Shown here in pieces: positions 33,351 to 43,447 of a stretch of 64,000 bases of DNA. Under the pieces are notes generated by a model. That model was given only the letters and a program-made list of their open reading frames with translations, did no database searches and was not told where the DNA came from. Source of the stretch: Aricia agestis (Eukaryota; Arthropoda; Insecta; Lepidoptera; Lycaenidae); the NCBI RefSeq assembly GCF_905147365.1, contig NC_056428.1, forward strand, positions 32,469,001 through 32,533,000, in the 5' to 3' direction. Position numbers and translations under genes: made by a program. The stretch's first letter is position 1. Each line of letters starts with the position of its first letter.

Positions 33351-34150
33351 GACCAACCCAAAAAACCTTCTCTCTTCACACTCACGCCAGTGTGCCAGTA
33401 TGCCAGGTGAAAAAGGACGACGCGTAATCATCGCCAAGTTAGTGGGCAACTGCAATAGGTATTCTTTTGTTAAGTTATTAAAAAATATGTAACATAATCC
33501 CTGCCTTATCTATAATGTAATTACTTATACTATAAAGTTTCAAGCTTTAATTTAATGTATTACTCGAATACTAGCAGTTTAACGTGTTAATTAAAGGTGA
33601 TTTGAAAGCAATTTTGCAATTTTTTTCTATCGAAAAAATTGTATGCTATCGTGTTTTTGAGTAACATAGTCACTAGTGTTAGTCCTGAAGTTTGCTGCAT
33701 CTTAATTTAACATTCAGTTTTTCATTAATATTGATATTATTCTGGTAGACCTATAGTTTAAGTAATCCCGGAACATCCAGACAGTTAATTAACTCTTAAT
33801 CAAACTAATAAAGTAAGTAAAAAAATGTTTTTAGTTGCTCCAAAAATTAATAGATACCAACTGCAATAATTTGGAACAACTAACTGATACTTACTCAAAA
33901 TTTAAAGATTTCTTGTAGGTACGTAAAAATCGAATAAAATAGTTTTCATAGCTTTCATCTAATACTTATGAGAAAGAAAGAAAGAAAGAAAGAAACTTTA
34001 TTTGGTAAAACAGTAAAATATGTACAATACAAATAATCAATAACATTTCAAATTCTTACCAAATCGGCGCCTACTCAGCATATGTTGCGAAACACAGTTC
34101 GCAACGCTGGTTTTCAGTAAGCACCAAAGATAATATTAATTAAAAAATAT
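33351..34150. other. Stretch with no recognised feature
   Basis: Contains an (AAAG)n run at about 33972-33996 and otherwise nothing recognised. Overlapping 90-codon frames at 33.2-33.5 kb start in or near the GTCY fragment and are not credible. Confidence 0.45.
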
Positions 34151-34151
34151 T

Positions 34152-34455
34152 ATATTATAAAGCTGAAGAGTTTGTTAGTTAGTTAGTTTGTTTGTTTGAA
34201 CGCGCTAATCTCAGGAACTACTTGTCCGATTTGAAAAAATTACTTATATTTTTTATATTATAAAGCTGAAGAGTTAGTTAATTAGTTTATTTGTTTGAAC
34301 GCGCTAATCTCAGGAACTACTTGTCCGATTTGAAAAAATATTTCTGTGTTAGATAGCCCATTTATCGAGGAAGGCTATAGGCTATATTTTATCACGCTAA
34401 GACTAATAGGAGCGAAGAAATAGAAGAAAATGTGGAAAAAAACGGGGGGAAGTTA
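34152..34455 (-). repeat. Family F repeat (reverse) with a 101-bp tandem duplication of its end
   Basis: TATTATAAAGCTGAAGAGTT through GAACGCGCTAATCTCAGGAA to CTTGTCCGATTTGAAAAAA occurs twice in tandem (starts near 34152 and 34253), then the element continues into GATAGCCCATTTATCGAGGA, AGACTAATAGGAGCGAAGAA and AAATGTGGAAAAAAACGGGG. Confidence 0.75.
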
Positions 34456-34506
34456 TACAATTTATACAAACATTATACCTACAAGAAAAAGTTACGCCAT
34501 TTGTTC

Positions 34507-34975
34507 TTAAGAGGATACACCAGGGGCTAGAGAAATGAAAAAAAGTACGTGTAATATCTATAGCTGTCTCCCTTACCTCAAGCCTATACCGCAGAAAACG
34601 ATAGAGACAACTGCAGAAAATCAACGATTCGCTGTCCCCTGATTCCTTCTCCAAAACTTAACCGATTTAAGAACTTTTTTCACTAAAGATTAAAGAAAGG
34701 CTTGAGCTGTGTTCCTATGTTTTGCTTTTTTTGTATAATCTAGCCAAATCTGTTTTCTGGACGTTTAAACACAGCGGAACATCTGGCCATTTTTTTGGGG
34801 TTTTTGAACTTTCATATCTTATTTAATAATTAAATTATGAAAAAAAAGAAAACATAGGGACATTGTATTAGTGGCCTTAGATATTCAGGAAAAAAATTAT
34901 AACTCTACTAGCATTATCCAGGGAGGAAACAGGGGACAGCGTTTGTATGGAAAAAAGGGCGGTGTCTCCTCTTAA
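34507..34975. mobile_element. TTAA-flanked terminal-inverted-repeat element
   Basis: TTAA at 34507-34510 is followed by GAGGATACACC; the right side reads GGTGTCTCCTC followed by TTAA at 34972-34975. The 11-bp ends match at 10 positions. TTAA target duplications are typical of the piggyBac superfamily, though these ends do not begin with the CCC usual there. The 461-bp interior holds no transposase, so it is non-autonomous. Confidence 0.65.
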
Positions 34976-35008
34976 TTCAAATGTGAAAATGTCTCAAAAG
35001 AGTCCCAA

Positions 35009-36127
35009 TTTTTAGGGTTCCGTAGCCAAATGGCAAAAATCGGAACCCTTATAGATTCGTCATGTCTGTCTGTCTGTCCGTATGTCACAGGCACTTTTTT
35101 CCGAAACTAACTATACTATTGAGACTTGGTAAGTAGATGTAGTCTATGAAGCGCATTAAGATTTTGATACAAAAATGGAAAAATTATTAAAAATGTTAGG
35201 GGTCCCCATAGATAGTAGGTAAAACTGAAACAAAAAAAAAATTCTTATAACCTATACGTGTAGGGTATCTACGGATAGGTCTTCAAAAATCATATTGAGG
35301 TTCCTAATATCATTTTTTTCTAACCTGAATAGTTTGCGTGAGTACTCTTCCAAAGTGGTAAAATGTGTGTCCCCCCTCTAACTTCTAAAGTATCTCATTA
35401 TAAGTCTAAAGAAAATATTATATGATGTAAATTAGTATAAAAACTACCAATGAAAATTGGTTTGAACGAGATCTAGCAAGTAGTTTTTAGGGTTCCGTAC
35501 CCAAACGCGGTAAAAACGGGACCCTAATACTAAGACTTCGTTGTCTGTCCGTCTGTCTATCTCCAGGCTGTAACTCAAGAACGGTAACAGCTAGAGAGAT
35601 GACATTTTCACAGATTATGTAATATGTATATCTGTTGCCGCTTTATAGCCAAATTAAATTAATTTAATTTTGGGTTATCCAAATATTGCAACAAATACTA
35701 AAAACAAAATAAATTAAATATATAATATCCCATACAACAAACGTAATATTTTTTGCCATTTTTCGCTCGATATAAATGATGGTAATAGAGAGGCACCTGA
35801 AATATTCATAAAATACTTAATTGTATTAATACTTTAATAACTAATAATAATATTGTAATAAAATAAATAATTAAGGGGGCTCCCATACAAAAAACACATT
35901 TTTTTTCCTATTTTTGTTCTATAATGGTACGAAACCCTTAGTGCGCGAGTCCGACTCGCACTTGGCCGATTTTTTTATACGTCGTAAATGGTAAACCTAA
36001 AATTAACTTTAATTAAATCAACTGAAATATAAAAATAAATCAAAAACCTTTTAATTTAATAAAAATAAACCTTATTGCTGCTACAGAACCCTTCATGGGC
36101 GAGTCCAACTTGCACTTGGCCGGTTCT
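35009..36127 (-). mobile_element. Family B element (GTCY relative) interrupted by a GTCY element
   Basis: Starts TTTTTAGGGTTCCGTAGCCA, has CATGTCTGTCTGTCTGTCCG, TATCTACGGATAGGTCTTCA, CTTCCAAAGTGGTAAAATGT and, after the insertion, TTTAATTAAATCAACTGAAA to GGGCGAGTCCAACTTGCACT and TGGCCGG. Both ends resemble those of family A, so A and B are related. The 35485-35976 insert splits it. Confidence 0.8.
35485..35976 (-). mobile_element. GTCY MITE-like element, copy 11 (reverse), nested in family B
   Basis: From TTTTTAGGGTTCCGTACCCA through TGTCTGTCCGTCTGTCTATC to CGAGTCCGACTCGCACTTGG. The comparison copy of family B at 62.3 kb reads straight through from AAGTAGTTTTTTTTTATACG where this element sits, so the insertion point is inside a T run. 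Confidence 0.85.
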
Positions 36128-37837
36128 TTCATTTATGCTATTTAGATAATATTACACGTATACAATATTACTTACACATATGTATACATACATACTTATA
36201 TATAATAATATATTACTTACGTAAAAAGTTCGGTTAGACCTTAAATTTTTTTTTAACAAAATTATGCTTTAACGAAAAACTAGTTTAAAGCTTCTCTTTA
36301 TACTTACCTTTCGGATAAAATTAATATTGCATTTTTTGTTGCAATATTTGGCCAAACCGAAATTAATTACTTTAATTTGGCTGCAACAACGTTTGCTAAA
36401 ATATTTTAATGCACCGCTGATTGCTACATTGAGGTCATTTAGCCCCATTTTGCACAATAATACACATTTTTACCCGTTAATTAAATGTAATGTATAATAA
36501 ACGTTAGATTATCAAATCATTATTCTGAGGCTGGCATTTGTTGCTTAATCATACTATCTAACCTTGCCGCATTAGGCAACATTTCAACAGAGAGACCCGA
36601 AAATGAGTATTATTAACATTTGAATTGTGAGTGTGTGAGCACGAAATAATAAAGAATAAGCCGGCGTGCTGTACTGTTCGTCTGTCCATGTCGGCGACTG
36701 GGAAATCTCGGAGTGGAACCTTGACAGTCCCTCCTGAAACTTTAGTCGAGGGTCGCCCATAACTGGTCTATGCCGCTTAGCGCTGAAAGCTTCAATTAGC
36801 TTTGTACGGTTCCAATTCAAAGAGAAAAGCATCAGTAACAATTGTATTACAGTTCTTTCCTAAGTGAAAAAACGCAGCTGCAACTCCGTTTCTACCGACA
36901 GCCTTGTGCCACTTCCACATATATAGTGTATTTGTATGCGCATTACAAATTGATATGTATTGATTCATCGAATCTTAAGTAGGGTTGGCAAATTTAATCT
37001 TTTTTTAAACAATTATTTATCGATAGTTTGGATTACACTTTAATCAATACATTATGAAGTTAGAAAATGTATGCAAATGAAGTAGAGATACGTGAAACGT
37101 TCGAAACCGATCGTGCGGAGGAGGAGCGTCGATATCCAGATTATCCAGACTCGCAGCCCTAATTCGAAGCGTCAGGAGTCGATAAATCGTATCGGTGGAG
37201 GTTTAAAAATAAGTACCTACACATGAATACGTATTCAGGTTATTGGCAAATCTACGCCGTATGTTGAAATCGCTCGGGAATTATAGAGGTGCTGAACATT
37301 TTTGCCATTTTCTTTTTAAAATATTAAAGCAGTTGCTTAATACTTTTAATTGTTTTTACCTATATTTCACAATGCTAGTTTTAGTTTTAAAATTTTCTGG
37401 AAAGATAATGAAATCATCATTAAAATAATATTCTTTTCTAGGATGATCGTAAAATATTTTTTGAATTTTAATAACTTTAACCGGTTTCTAGGGAGAATCC
37501 AAATAATACAAATTGTACCTAAAGGTACTTAGGGTAGCAAAAAAAAAATACAATGTGTCCCGAGTCCCAACACCAATATGAAATTTTTTATCGACGATTT
37601 TTTGTGAAAAGTCCAGTTTAATACGAGATTTTTCAAAAAAGCCAATAACAAAATCATAAGAAAGTCTTTTAAATTTTGTTTTTCTGTGCTTTATTCCATG
37701 AAAATTAAAACATAATGTCTGTAAAGTTTACTACGTTTTTAACTATCAAGTGCGACCTATTTTATATAAGTACTTCGCATATATTTTACATTATATTATG
37801 GTTCCGTAGAACAAATTTATTTTATTACTATCAAGCT
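36128..37837. other. Stretch with no recognised feature
   Basis: About 1.7 kb of AT-rich DNA. The minus-strand frames at 36269-36457 and 36584-36841 and the short plus-strand frames near 37.3 kb have no recognisable products. No repeat boundaries are recognised. Confidence 0.4.
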
Positions 37838-38531
37838 AATTTTTTGTGACTAGCTTCACTTTGATAAGACGAACAACGAACAACAATTTTATTTGCAAAA
37901 AATCTCGAAAGTGGTAGCTAACAGAGATAGAAAGGATTTCATACTTTTTTTATGAAATAAGGGGGCAAACGAGCAAACGGGTCACCTGATTTAAAGTAAC
38001 TTCCGTCGCCTATGGTCACTCGCAGCATCAGAAGGGCTGCAGGTGCGTTGCCGGATTTTTAAGGGGGAATATATTTAATAATAGGAGAGGGAACGGAAGG
38101 GAATAGGGGAGGGTAGGGAAGAGAATAGGGTAGGGGATTGGGCCTCCGGTAAACTCACCCGGCGAAACACAGCGTTCACGCCGGATTTCTCCGGTCGAGC
38201 CGGCCCATTCGTGCCGAAGCATGGCTCTCCCACGTTTAATTAATTTGATTACTTTGATTTGATGGTCCTAAAATATGGATTATTCTATTCGTAGGACAAT
38301 GTTGCTTTTGAATAAAACGGAACCCAAACCGGCTGATTTTTTGGATATTGATAGGTTAATAGTAAATTATTTAAAAGTAACATTGTTCTACAAATAGAAT
38401 ACTTAATCCATATTTTAGGACCATCAAATCAAGGTATGAAATCCTTTCTAATCTGTTAGCTACTACTTTTGAGATTTTTGGAAATAAAATTGTTGTTCGT
38501 CTTATCAAAATGAAGCTATTCACAAAAAATT
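37838..38531. mobile_element. Long fold-back element interrupted by repeat family C
   Basis: The left arm (TTTGATAAGACGAACAACGA, GTGGTAGCTAACAGAGATAG, GAAAGGATTTCATAC, then after the insertion TTTGATTTGATGGTCCTAAA and GTAGGACAATGTTGCTTTT) is the reverse complement of the right arm to 38531. The centre is about 40-50 bases around CCCAAACCGGCTGATTTTTT. Without the insert it is about 410 bp. A partial copy of the left arm is at 60827-60935. Confidence 0.85.
37951..38234 (+). mobile_element. Repeat family C, copy 1
   Basis: TTATGAAATAAGGGGGCAAA, CGAGCAAACGGGTCACCTGA, GCAGGTGCGTTGCCGGATTT, a purine-rich GGGAAGAGAATAGGGTAGGG tract, and a GTGCCGAAGCATGGCTCTCC end. It lies inside the left arm of the fold-back element. 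Dispersed repeats with this head are widespread in Lepidoptera; whether this is a SINE is not decided, and I see no A/B box pair. Confidence 0.75.
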
Positions 38532-38578
38532 GTTTTATAATGAAAAAAAATTGTTCTAGGGAAACCGGACCATGAGGA

Positions 38579-38646
38579 CTAGGGTGATTAAATTTTTTTT
38601 TTCTTCCATACTTATTTGGAAGAAAAAGAATTTTTAATCACCCTAG
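38579..38646. repeat. Hairpin 1 of a tandem hairpin pair
   Basis: CTAGGGTGATTAAA pairs with the reverse-complement TTTAATCACCCTAG, with an inner CTTCCA / TGGAAG pair inside a T/A-rich loop. Confidence 0.8.
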
Positions 38647-38706
38647 TATTTTTTAAAGAAACTCTTAAAAGCCTATTGGCTTTTAAGAGTTTCTTTAAAA
38701 AATACT
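38645..38706. repeat. Hairpin 2: perfect 29-bp arms, TATT centre
   Basis: Arms 38645-38673 and 38678-38706 are perfectly complementary over 29 bp (AGTATTTTTTAAAGAAACTC ... ) around a four-base centre. It abuts hairpin 1 with a two-base overlap. Confidence 0.95.
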
Positions 38707-39160
38707 TTGAAAAGATGATCCCTTAGTATAAAGAATGACTGTCCGCATCGCATTTTTGTATTCCCATAAAAATAACGTGGGAAATATTTTTTCTTCTGAT
38801 TTTTCACATAATAACTCACACTCTACAAATAAGGTTTCTTATTATTTTTTGCGAAACCTAACAAATTAAAAGTTATTTGAGGTTAAAGTTAAATTCATCG
38901 CGACTGTTTTTAACTTGCCTTACTGTTAATTTCGTGATTTTCTCGAATTTACTTTTCTCAAAAATGTTTATCAATAATTTTATACAATAAAAAGACCAGT
39001 GAAACTCATTGAAGAAATTTTTGGCATCAGTAAACTTAGAAATCGTAGTTCATATAGATAATAGGGTGAACAGTATCTCGCCGTTAAACTTTGGTTTGGC
39101 GAGGTTTAAAATGTATTAGTTTTTAAGTTTTTGAAATGAATAAAAAAAAAAAAAAAAAAC
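38707..39160. other. Stretch with no recognised feature
   Basis: AT-rich; nothing recognised. Confidence 0.5.
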
Positions 39161-39164
39161 ATGA

Positions 39165-39222
39165 CTATTGACTAGTGATTGGACAGTACTAGTCATTGGA
39201 CAGAGCACAAAAACACTATAAT
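39165..39222. repeat. Truncated copy of the 19.42-kb fold-back family
   Basis: ACTAGTCATTGGACAGAGCA followed by CAAAAACACTATA. Only one arm is present, next to a diverged inverted piece (GACTAGTGATTGGACAGT). Confidence 0.7.
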
Positions 39223-39315
39223 AGGGTTATTCATTATTACCTTCTTCCAATTTTCTTTTTATTATAGTAGATCAAAAACATAACGATTGATACAATGATG
39301 AAATACTCAAACCAG

Positions 39316-39765
39316 ATATGTTACTACTGCGCGCGTTGTGAAGCTTCAAATACGGCCCAATTGGGCCGTCTGTTGTTTAGTCTGCATCGAGCGCAGTCAC
39401 GAATGTGCCGCGTCTTGTCTTACCTAAATAAATTGAAAATGACGTCGTGCGTGTATCGAAATTATGACACGAAAGTAAACAAAACACATGGAATCTCTTA
39501 CCACATGTCTTGATTGCAATAAATACCTCGATTATTTACATTTTCAATTATTTTTTCGAACAATCTGGAAAAAATTGAATTTTCGTCATAGCTCAGGCGT
39601 TCGACGTTTAAAAATAGAACTGTCTCTTTTACGTAAATGGTTTTTTGTATCTTTTGTTTCACTCATCTGTCAAATTTGTCAATGTCTGCAATTTTGAATT
39701 TGAAAATTGTTCGGAAGAGATTTAAGCCGGAAAATAGTATGGACGTAACATATCTGTATAAGTAC
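39316..39765 (+). repeat. Dispersed ~490-bp repeat, copy 2 (forward)
   Basis: Inverted partner of 22193-22680. It begins near CGCGCGTTGTGAAGCTTCAA, carries the same ACGGCCCAATTGGGCCGT palindrome, and encodes the frame MESLTTCLDCNKYLDYLHF ... to a stop at 39697. A deletion of about 23 bases relative to copy 1 removes part of the region before TTCGACGTTTAAAAATAGAA. The retained frame in both copies could be coincidental, given high identity. Confidence 0.7.
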
Positions 39766-40124
39766 AACATCATTGGATTGATACATAACATTGAGATATC
39801 GGGAAATAAGTGTGTTACGAAATTTACGTCCCAGTGAATATTATTTTATAAAGAGCTGTAGTATTTACCGCTGTAAAATATATTAATTATTATATATTAT
39901 AAGTATTATAATTTAGGGTAAAATTTTTGGCTCATAATATTATGTAGTTTACTTCATTACATACTTCATTCTGATTAATAATTTTTATTATATTTTATAA
40001 CGGGATTTTGAATTTGAAATTGCATACACGCAAACGAGTAGGTAACATTAGGTACACCGTACAACATATCTACTACAAAGGTACTTTTAGTTCTACCTCC
40101 GTAGACATTCTACGAAATTCGTAG
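39766..40124. other. Stretch with no recognised feature
   Basis: AT-rich; nothing recognised. Confidence 0.5.
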
Positions 40125-40399
40125 CTAAGGGCCGCGCTACACCGGAATGGCAGCGGCGAGGCGAGCACTTTCAGTGTCATATAATTTTAAACTTTATCTT
40201 CATTATTGTAATGCATAGTATCGCTTGAGAAGTCTACGGCCGCCCGTCGCCGCTCGTGGCCGCTCGTGGTCGCTGGCGGCCGCGATTTCTCAAGCGATAC
40301 TATACAGTATTACAATTATAATTAAGATAAAGTTTAGAATCATATGACACTGAAAGTGCTCGCCTCGCCGCTGCCATTCCGGTGTAGCGCGGCCCTTAG
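40125..40399. mobile_element. Fold-back MITE-like element with ~110-bp arms
   Basis: CTAAGGGCCGCGCTACACCG at the left is the exact reverse complement of CGGTGTAGCGCGGCCCTTAG at the right, and the arms continue through CGAGGCGAGCACTTTCAGTG. A second inner pair ATAGTATCGCTTGAGAA is followed by a G/C-rich centre containing repeated GTGGCCGCTCGTGG. No open frame of note. Confidence 0.9.
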
Positions 40400-41331
40400 T
40401 CCTATCCTATCTATTGATAGCTATCAATATAGGTACCTACTACATAGTCAAAGAGAGGTGGGCTACTTACCTATGTATATAATTATTATCTGAGTATGTG
40501 TATTCGTTATTGAGCAATACTTATATTTTTTAGAATTTAATTCTTAAATCCATGGTACTGGATCCGTGGTAGACTTTTCTAAAGTATTTATTTTTCCGAT
40601 GCGGAAATAAAACTTTTTTATTTCATTTTATAAGATCAATTCACACTGAAACGATACCAATTGTGATGTGAGTCTTTTGTAGATTGCATAAAAGCTATAT
40701 GCAATATTGAATACTACTACTAACTTACTAAGTACTACATAAATAAAAATAATTTTTCAATTCCGTTAGTCTTGCTAAAACTCGAGAACGATGAACTGAT
40801 TTGGCTAATTTTAGTGTTGAAATAATCGTGGAAGTTCAGGGAAGGTTTATATTAGGAGTGAAGTGATACGAAGTTCACCGGGTCATCTGGTATAGAATAC
40901 ATATTGTGTATGATAATATGAGTTTGATAAATGATAATACAGCGGTGATATTTCGTCTCGAAGTGTACGTTCGTTGTTTTGTAATATTAACGCTAAAACG
41001 GTGGTAACCGGGCCAAGGCTCCGCTTATTTACATGAATGTAACAAATACTATTATTAACAGTGTAGGTAAATTATACGTACATACGAAAAAAATCTCACC
41101 TACAAGGGCTTATGGCCTGTTTGTTCCAATCCTGTGATCTAATCCAGCGCTGGGTTACTATTGGAATAATGTAAATGGGCACTGGAATTCAATTTTGAAA
41201 AAACAATGTAAACCAGACATTTAGCCTCAAATTCAGGGTCAGTAAACAAGAGATGCGACTTGACTTGATAATGACTTAAACGCCGCAAAATGACGCCGCA
41301 AGATATATTTTCAATTTTGGATCGCTGTGAG
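40400..41331. other. Stretch with no recognised feature
   Basis: About 0.9 kb AT-rich sequence. A tail-like piece at 40840-40890 (GAAGTTCACCGGGTCATCTG) resembles a family F/D head in reverse. Nothing else recognised. Confidence 0.4.
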
Positions 41332-41507
41332 CGGGCTCCTAGACGATCAATTTTATTGTGCAATATCACACTTCCATTTTATTGAACAGTATATTTGACA
41401 ATTAAATTGAAGGCGCGCAATATTCAATATCAACCCTAGTTGGTCAACAATATTACGATTTACGCAATACGAGATATTGCACAATAAAATTGATCATCTA
41501 GGGGCCA
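41332..41507. mobile_element. Fold-back MITE-like element
   Basis: CTAGACGATCAATTTTATTG, then TGCAATATC at the left matches GATATTGCA and CAATAAAATTGATCATCTAG at the right. The interior carries GGCGCGCAATATTCAATATC, shared with the fragment at 15.55 kb. Confidence 0.8.
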
Positions 41508-41616
41508 ACTTATGTTGCGCCTCGTACCGTCTCCTTTAGGTATGAACTGATCCCATATTGTTATGTGTGCCAAATAAATTAATATTATATTATATTATTA
41601 TAAGTATTATCTATTA

Positions 41617-41746
41617 TATTAAATTCACGTGTCACAGTGTTTGTGCGCGACTCCTCAAAAACGGCTCAACTGATTTTAATTAAATTTTGTATGTACATTT
41701 GTTAGGCCAGAGAATAGGTTTTTATCTACCTACTTTTTAAATTGAT
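41617..41746 (-). repeat. Family D repeat fragment (reverse)
   Basis: AATTCACGTGTCACAGTGTT, CTCCTCAAAAACGGCTCAAC and AATTTTGTATGTACATTTGT. It abuts a forward copy. Confidence 0.6.
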
Positions 41747-41995
41747 ACTAGCTGTCCCGGCAAACATTGTTTTGCCATATAAAGTACTTCGTCCATATTA
41801 TTTTATTGAAGTGAATAAATAAGTATGGCACCATGGCAACGTCCATCGCTATCCCGTCGCACAACCAATAGTCGCCGTCAGTCTCGAGTTGTAATAATTT
41901 ATTATTGTTTATTCAACAAAATATGCACTTATCAATATAAAAGGTAGCCAGTAGCCGATTCTCAGACCTACCTGTACATATGCATAATATGTTAC
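41747..41995 (+). repeat. Family D repeat (forward, 3'-truncated)
   Basis: ACTAGCTGTCCCGGCAAACA through GGCACCATGGCAACGTCCAT to GTAGCCAGTAGCCGATTCTC, ending after GCATAATATG. It shows the uninterrupted GCACCATGGCAACG junction that is rearranged at 42.64 kb. Confidence 0.7.
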
Positions 41996-42004
41996 GCTCA
42001 ATGG

Positions 42005-42150
42005 AAAAATAGCTCACAACGCGTTGTGGTCACAGTGAAACAGCCACTACGCGAAATTCGCGTTGTGGCTCTAATGAAAACGGCCACAACGCGTTCTGGC
42101 AATCACAAAAAGACCATAACGCAAAATTCATGTCGTGGCCGATATGCTAT
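42005..42150. repeat. Cluster of short CCACAACGCG inverted motifs
   Basis: CACAACGCGTTGTGG, CCACTACGCGAAATTCGCGT, GCCACAACGCGTTCTGGC and CCATAACGCAAAATTCATGT, GTCGTGGCC occur at roughly 35-40-bp intervals, each an imperfect palindrome centred on ACGCGT or a degenerate form. No element ends were found. Confidence 0.7.
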
Positions 42151-42269
42151 TCGTTTTTCTTGATTTGTTCTTGATTGATTAATCGTCCATAGGTATGGAA
42201 CTATATTTGAATTACCACGCGTAGGTACTATAAAATATATTTTTTTTACTAAGTCACTGCATAACATGT

Positions 42270-42548
42270 TTATCATTATTATTTATAAAATATCCATAGT
42301 ACCATACTATCCGTACTAATATTATCACTGTCTGTCAGGCGCAACGTGTTGTTGTTTGTTGTTGTTTTTTTAATATAAAGTAATATGATCTCAATAAATA
42401 ATAAAAAATATATAGTTGTATATTAATTTATATAATTGAAATAATATAATACTACTAGTTGATGCACGCAACTACGTTGCGCCAGACAGGCATACAGTAA
42501 TAATATTAGTACGGATAGTATGGAACTATGGATATTTTATAAATAACT
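42270..42548. mobile_element. Fold-back element
   Basis: TTTATAAAATATCCATAGTA, CCATACTATCCGTACTAATA and GGCGCAACGT at the left pair with the reverse complement at the right (ACGTTGCGCC, TATTAGTACGGATAGTATGG, CTATGGATATTTTATAAA). The arms are about 75-85 bp and the spacer is AT-rich. Confidence 0.8.
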
Positions 42549-42870
42549 ATAGCTGTCCCGGTCAACGTTGTTTTACCATATAAAGTATTTTGCCCATTTA
42601 ATTTTATTGAAGTGACTAAATAAGTATGGCACCAACCGTGGTGCCATACTTATTTTGTCACTTCAATAAAATTAAATGGACGTTACCGACTACCGAGTCG
42701 GTAACGTCCATCACTATCCCATCGCATAAACATTGGTCGCCGTCAGTCTCGAGTTGTAATAATTTAACTATTATTTATTCAACAAATGCTCTTATCAATA
42801 TAAAAAGTAGCCAGTAGCCGATTCTCAGACCTGCTGAATATGCATATAAAATTTGGTAAAGCCGTTTTAC
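42549..42870 (+). repeat. Family D repeat carrying a double snap-back
   Basis: Reads as a normal D copy to GGCACCA (about 42635). Then comes ACCG, then about 53 bases X, then a second ACCG, then AGTCGGTAACGTCCATCACT and normal D sequence. The first 41 bases of X are the reverse complement of the 41 bases just upstream (one mismatch). The last 14 bases of X are the reverse complement of the 14 bases just downstream of the second ACCG. Every other D copy reads GGCACCATGGCAACGTCC here. Confidence 0.85.
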
Positions 42871-43023
42871 AATTGTGGTTACCTCGAACACTTATGGATC
42901 CCATTACTAAATTTTTACTTTGGTAACCATAACGCCAAGACGTACGAAAATATACTTGACATTTAAAAAAAACGAAAGGATTTTGACAAAATCACTCATC
43001 AAACGACAATATACTGATCAAAG

Positions 43024-43447
43024 ACTCAGATCTCGACCTAAAAGACTATGAAAAGTACTAATAATAGAACTACGATGATGCGTGATGTAAGGGTAGTGAT
43101 GATGATGACAAATAATATATCTTGGTGAAAAATCTTACTTTTTGGTAACTTATGCCCGAAACACCGACCACACAACCACCGTGGTTGTGTGGTCGGTGGC
43201 CCGAAATTACCGAAATAATTCATATAAAACCAAAATCGCCTATGTTTCCATTAAAATTTTGAGGAGTTCCCTAGATTACTCCTGGATCCCATCATCAGAT
43301 CACCACTTTTATGAACATGGTACCAATCATACCCTATACAACAAAACAAAAATGTTGAAAATCGATGAACATACATAAAAATATATATATAATATCCACA
43401 TTCCACAGCCGAACATAGAAGCTCCTCCTTTTTGGAAGTCGGTTAAA
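43024..43447 (+). repeat. Family G repeat with a hairpin insertion
   Basis: TCGACCTAAAAGACTATGAA, GATGATGATGACAAATAA, AAAATCTTACTTTTTGGTAA, TGGATCCCATCATCAGATCA and GGAAGTCGGTTAAAA: the full block order of the family. At 43163-43199 it carries CACCGACCACACAACCA, CCG, TGGTTGTGTGGTCGGTG, a perfect 17-bp inverted repeat that is absent from the 1.26-kb and 32.7-kb copies. Confidence 0.75.
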
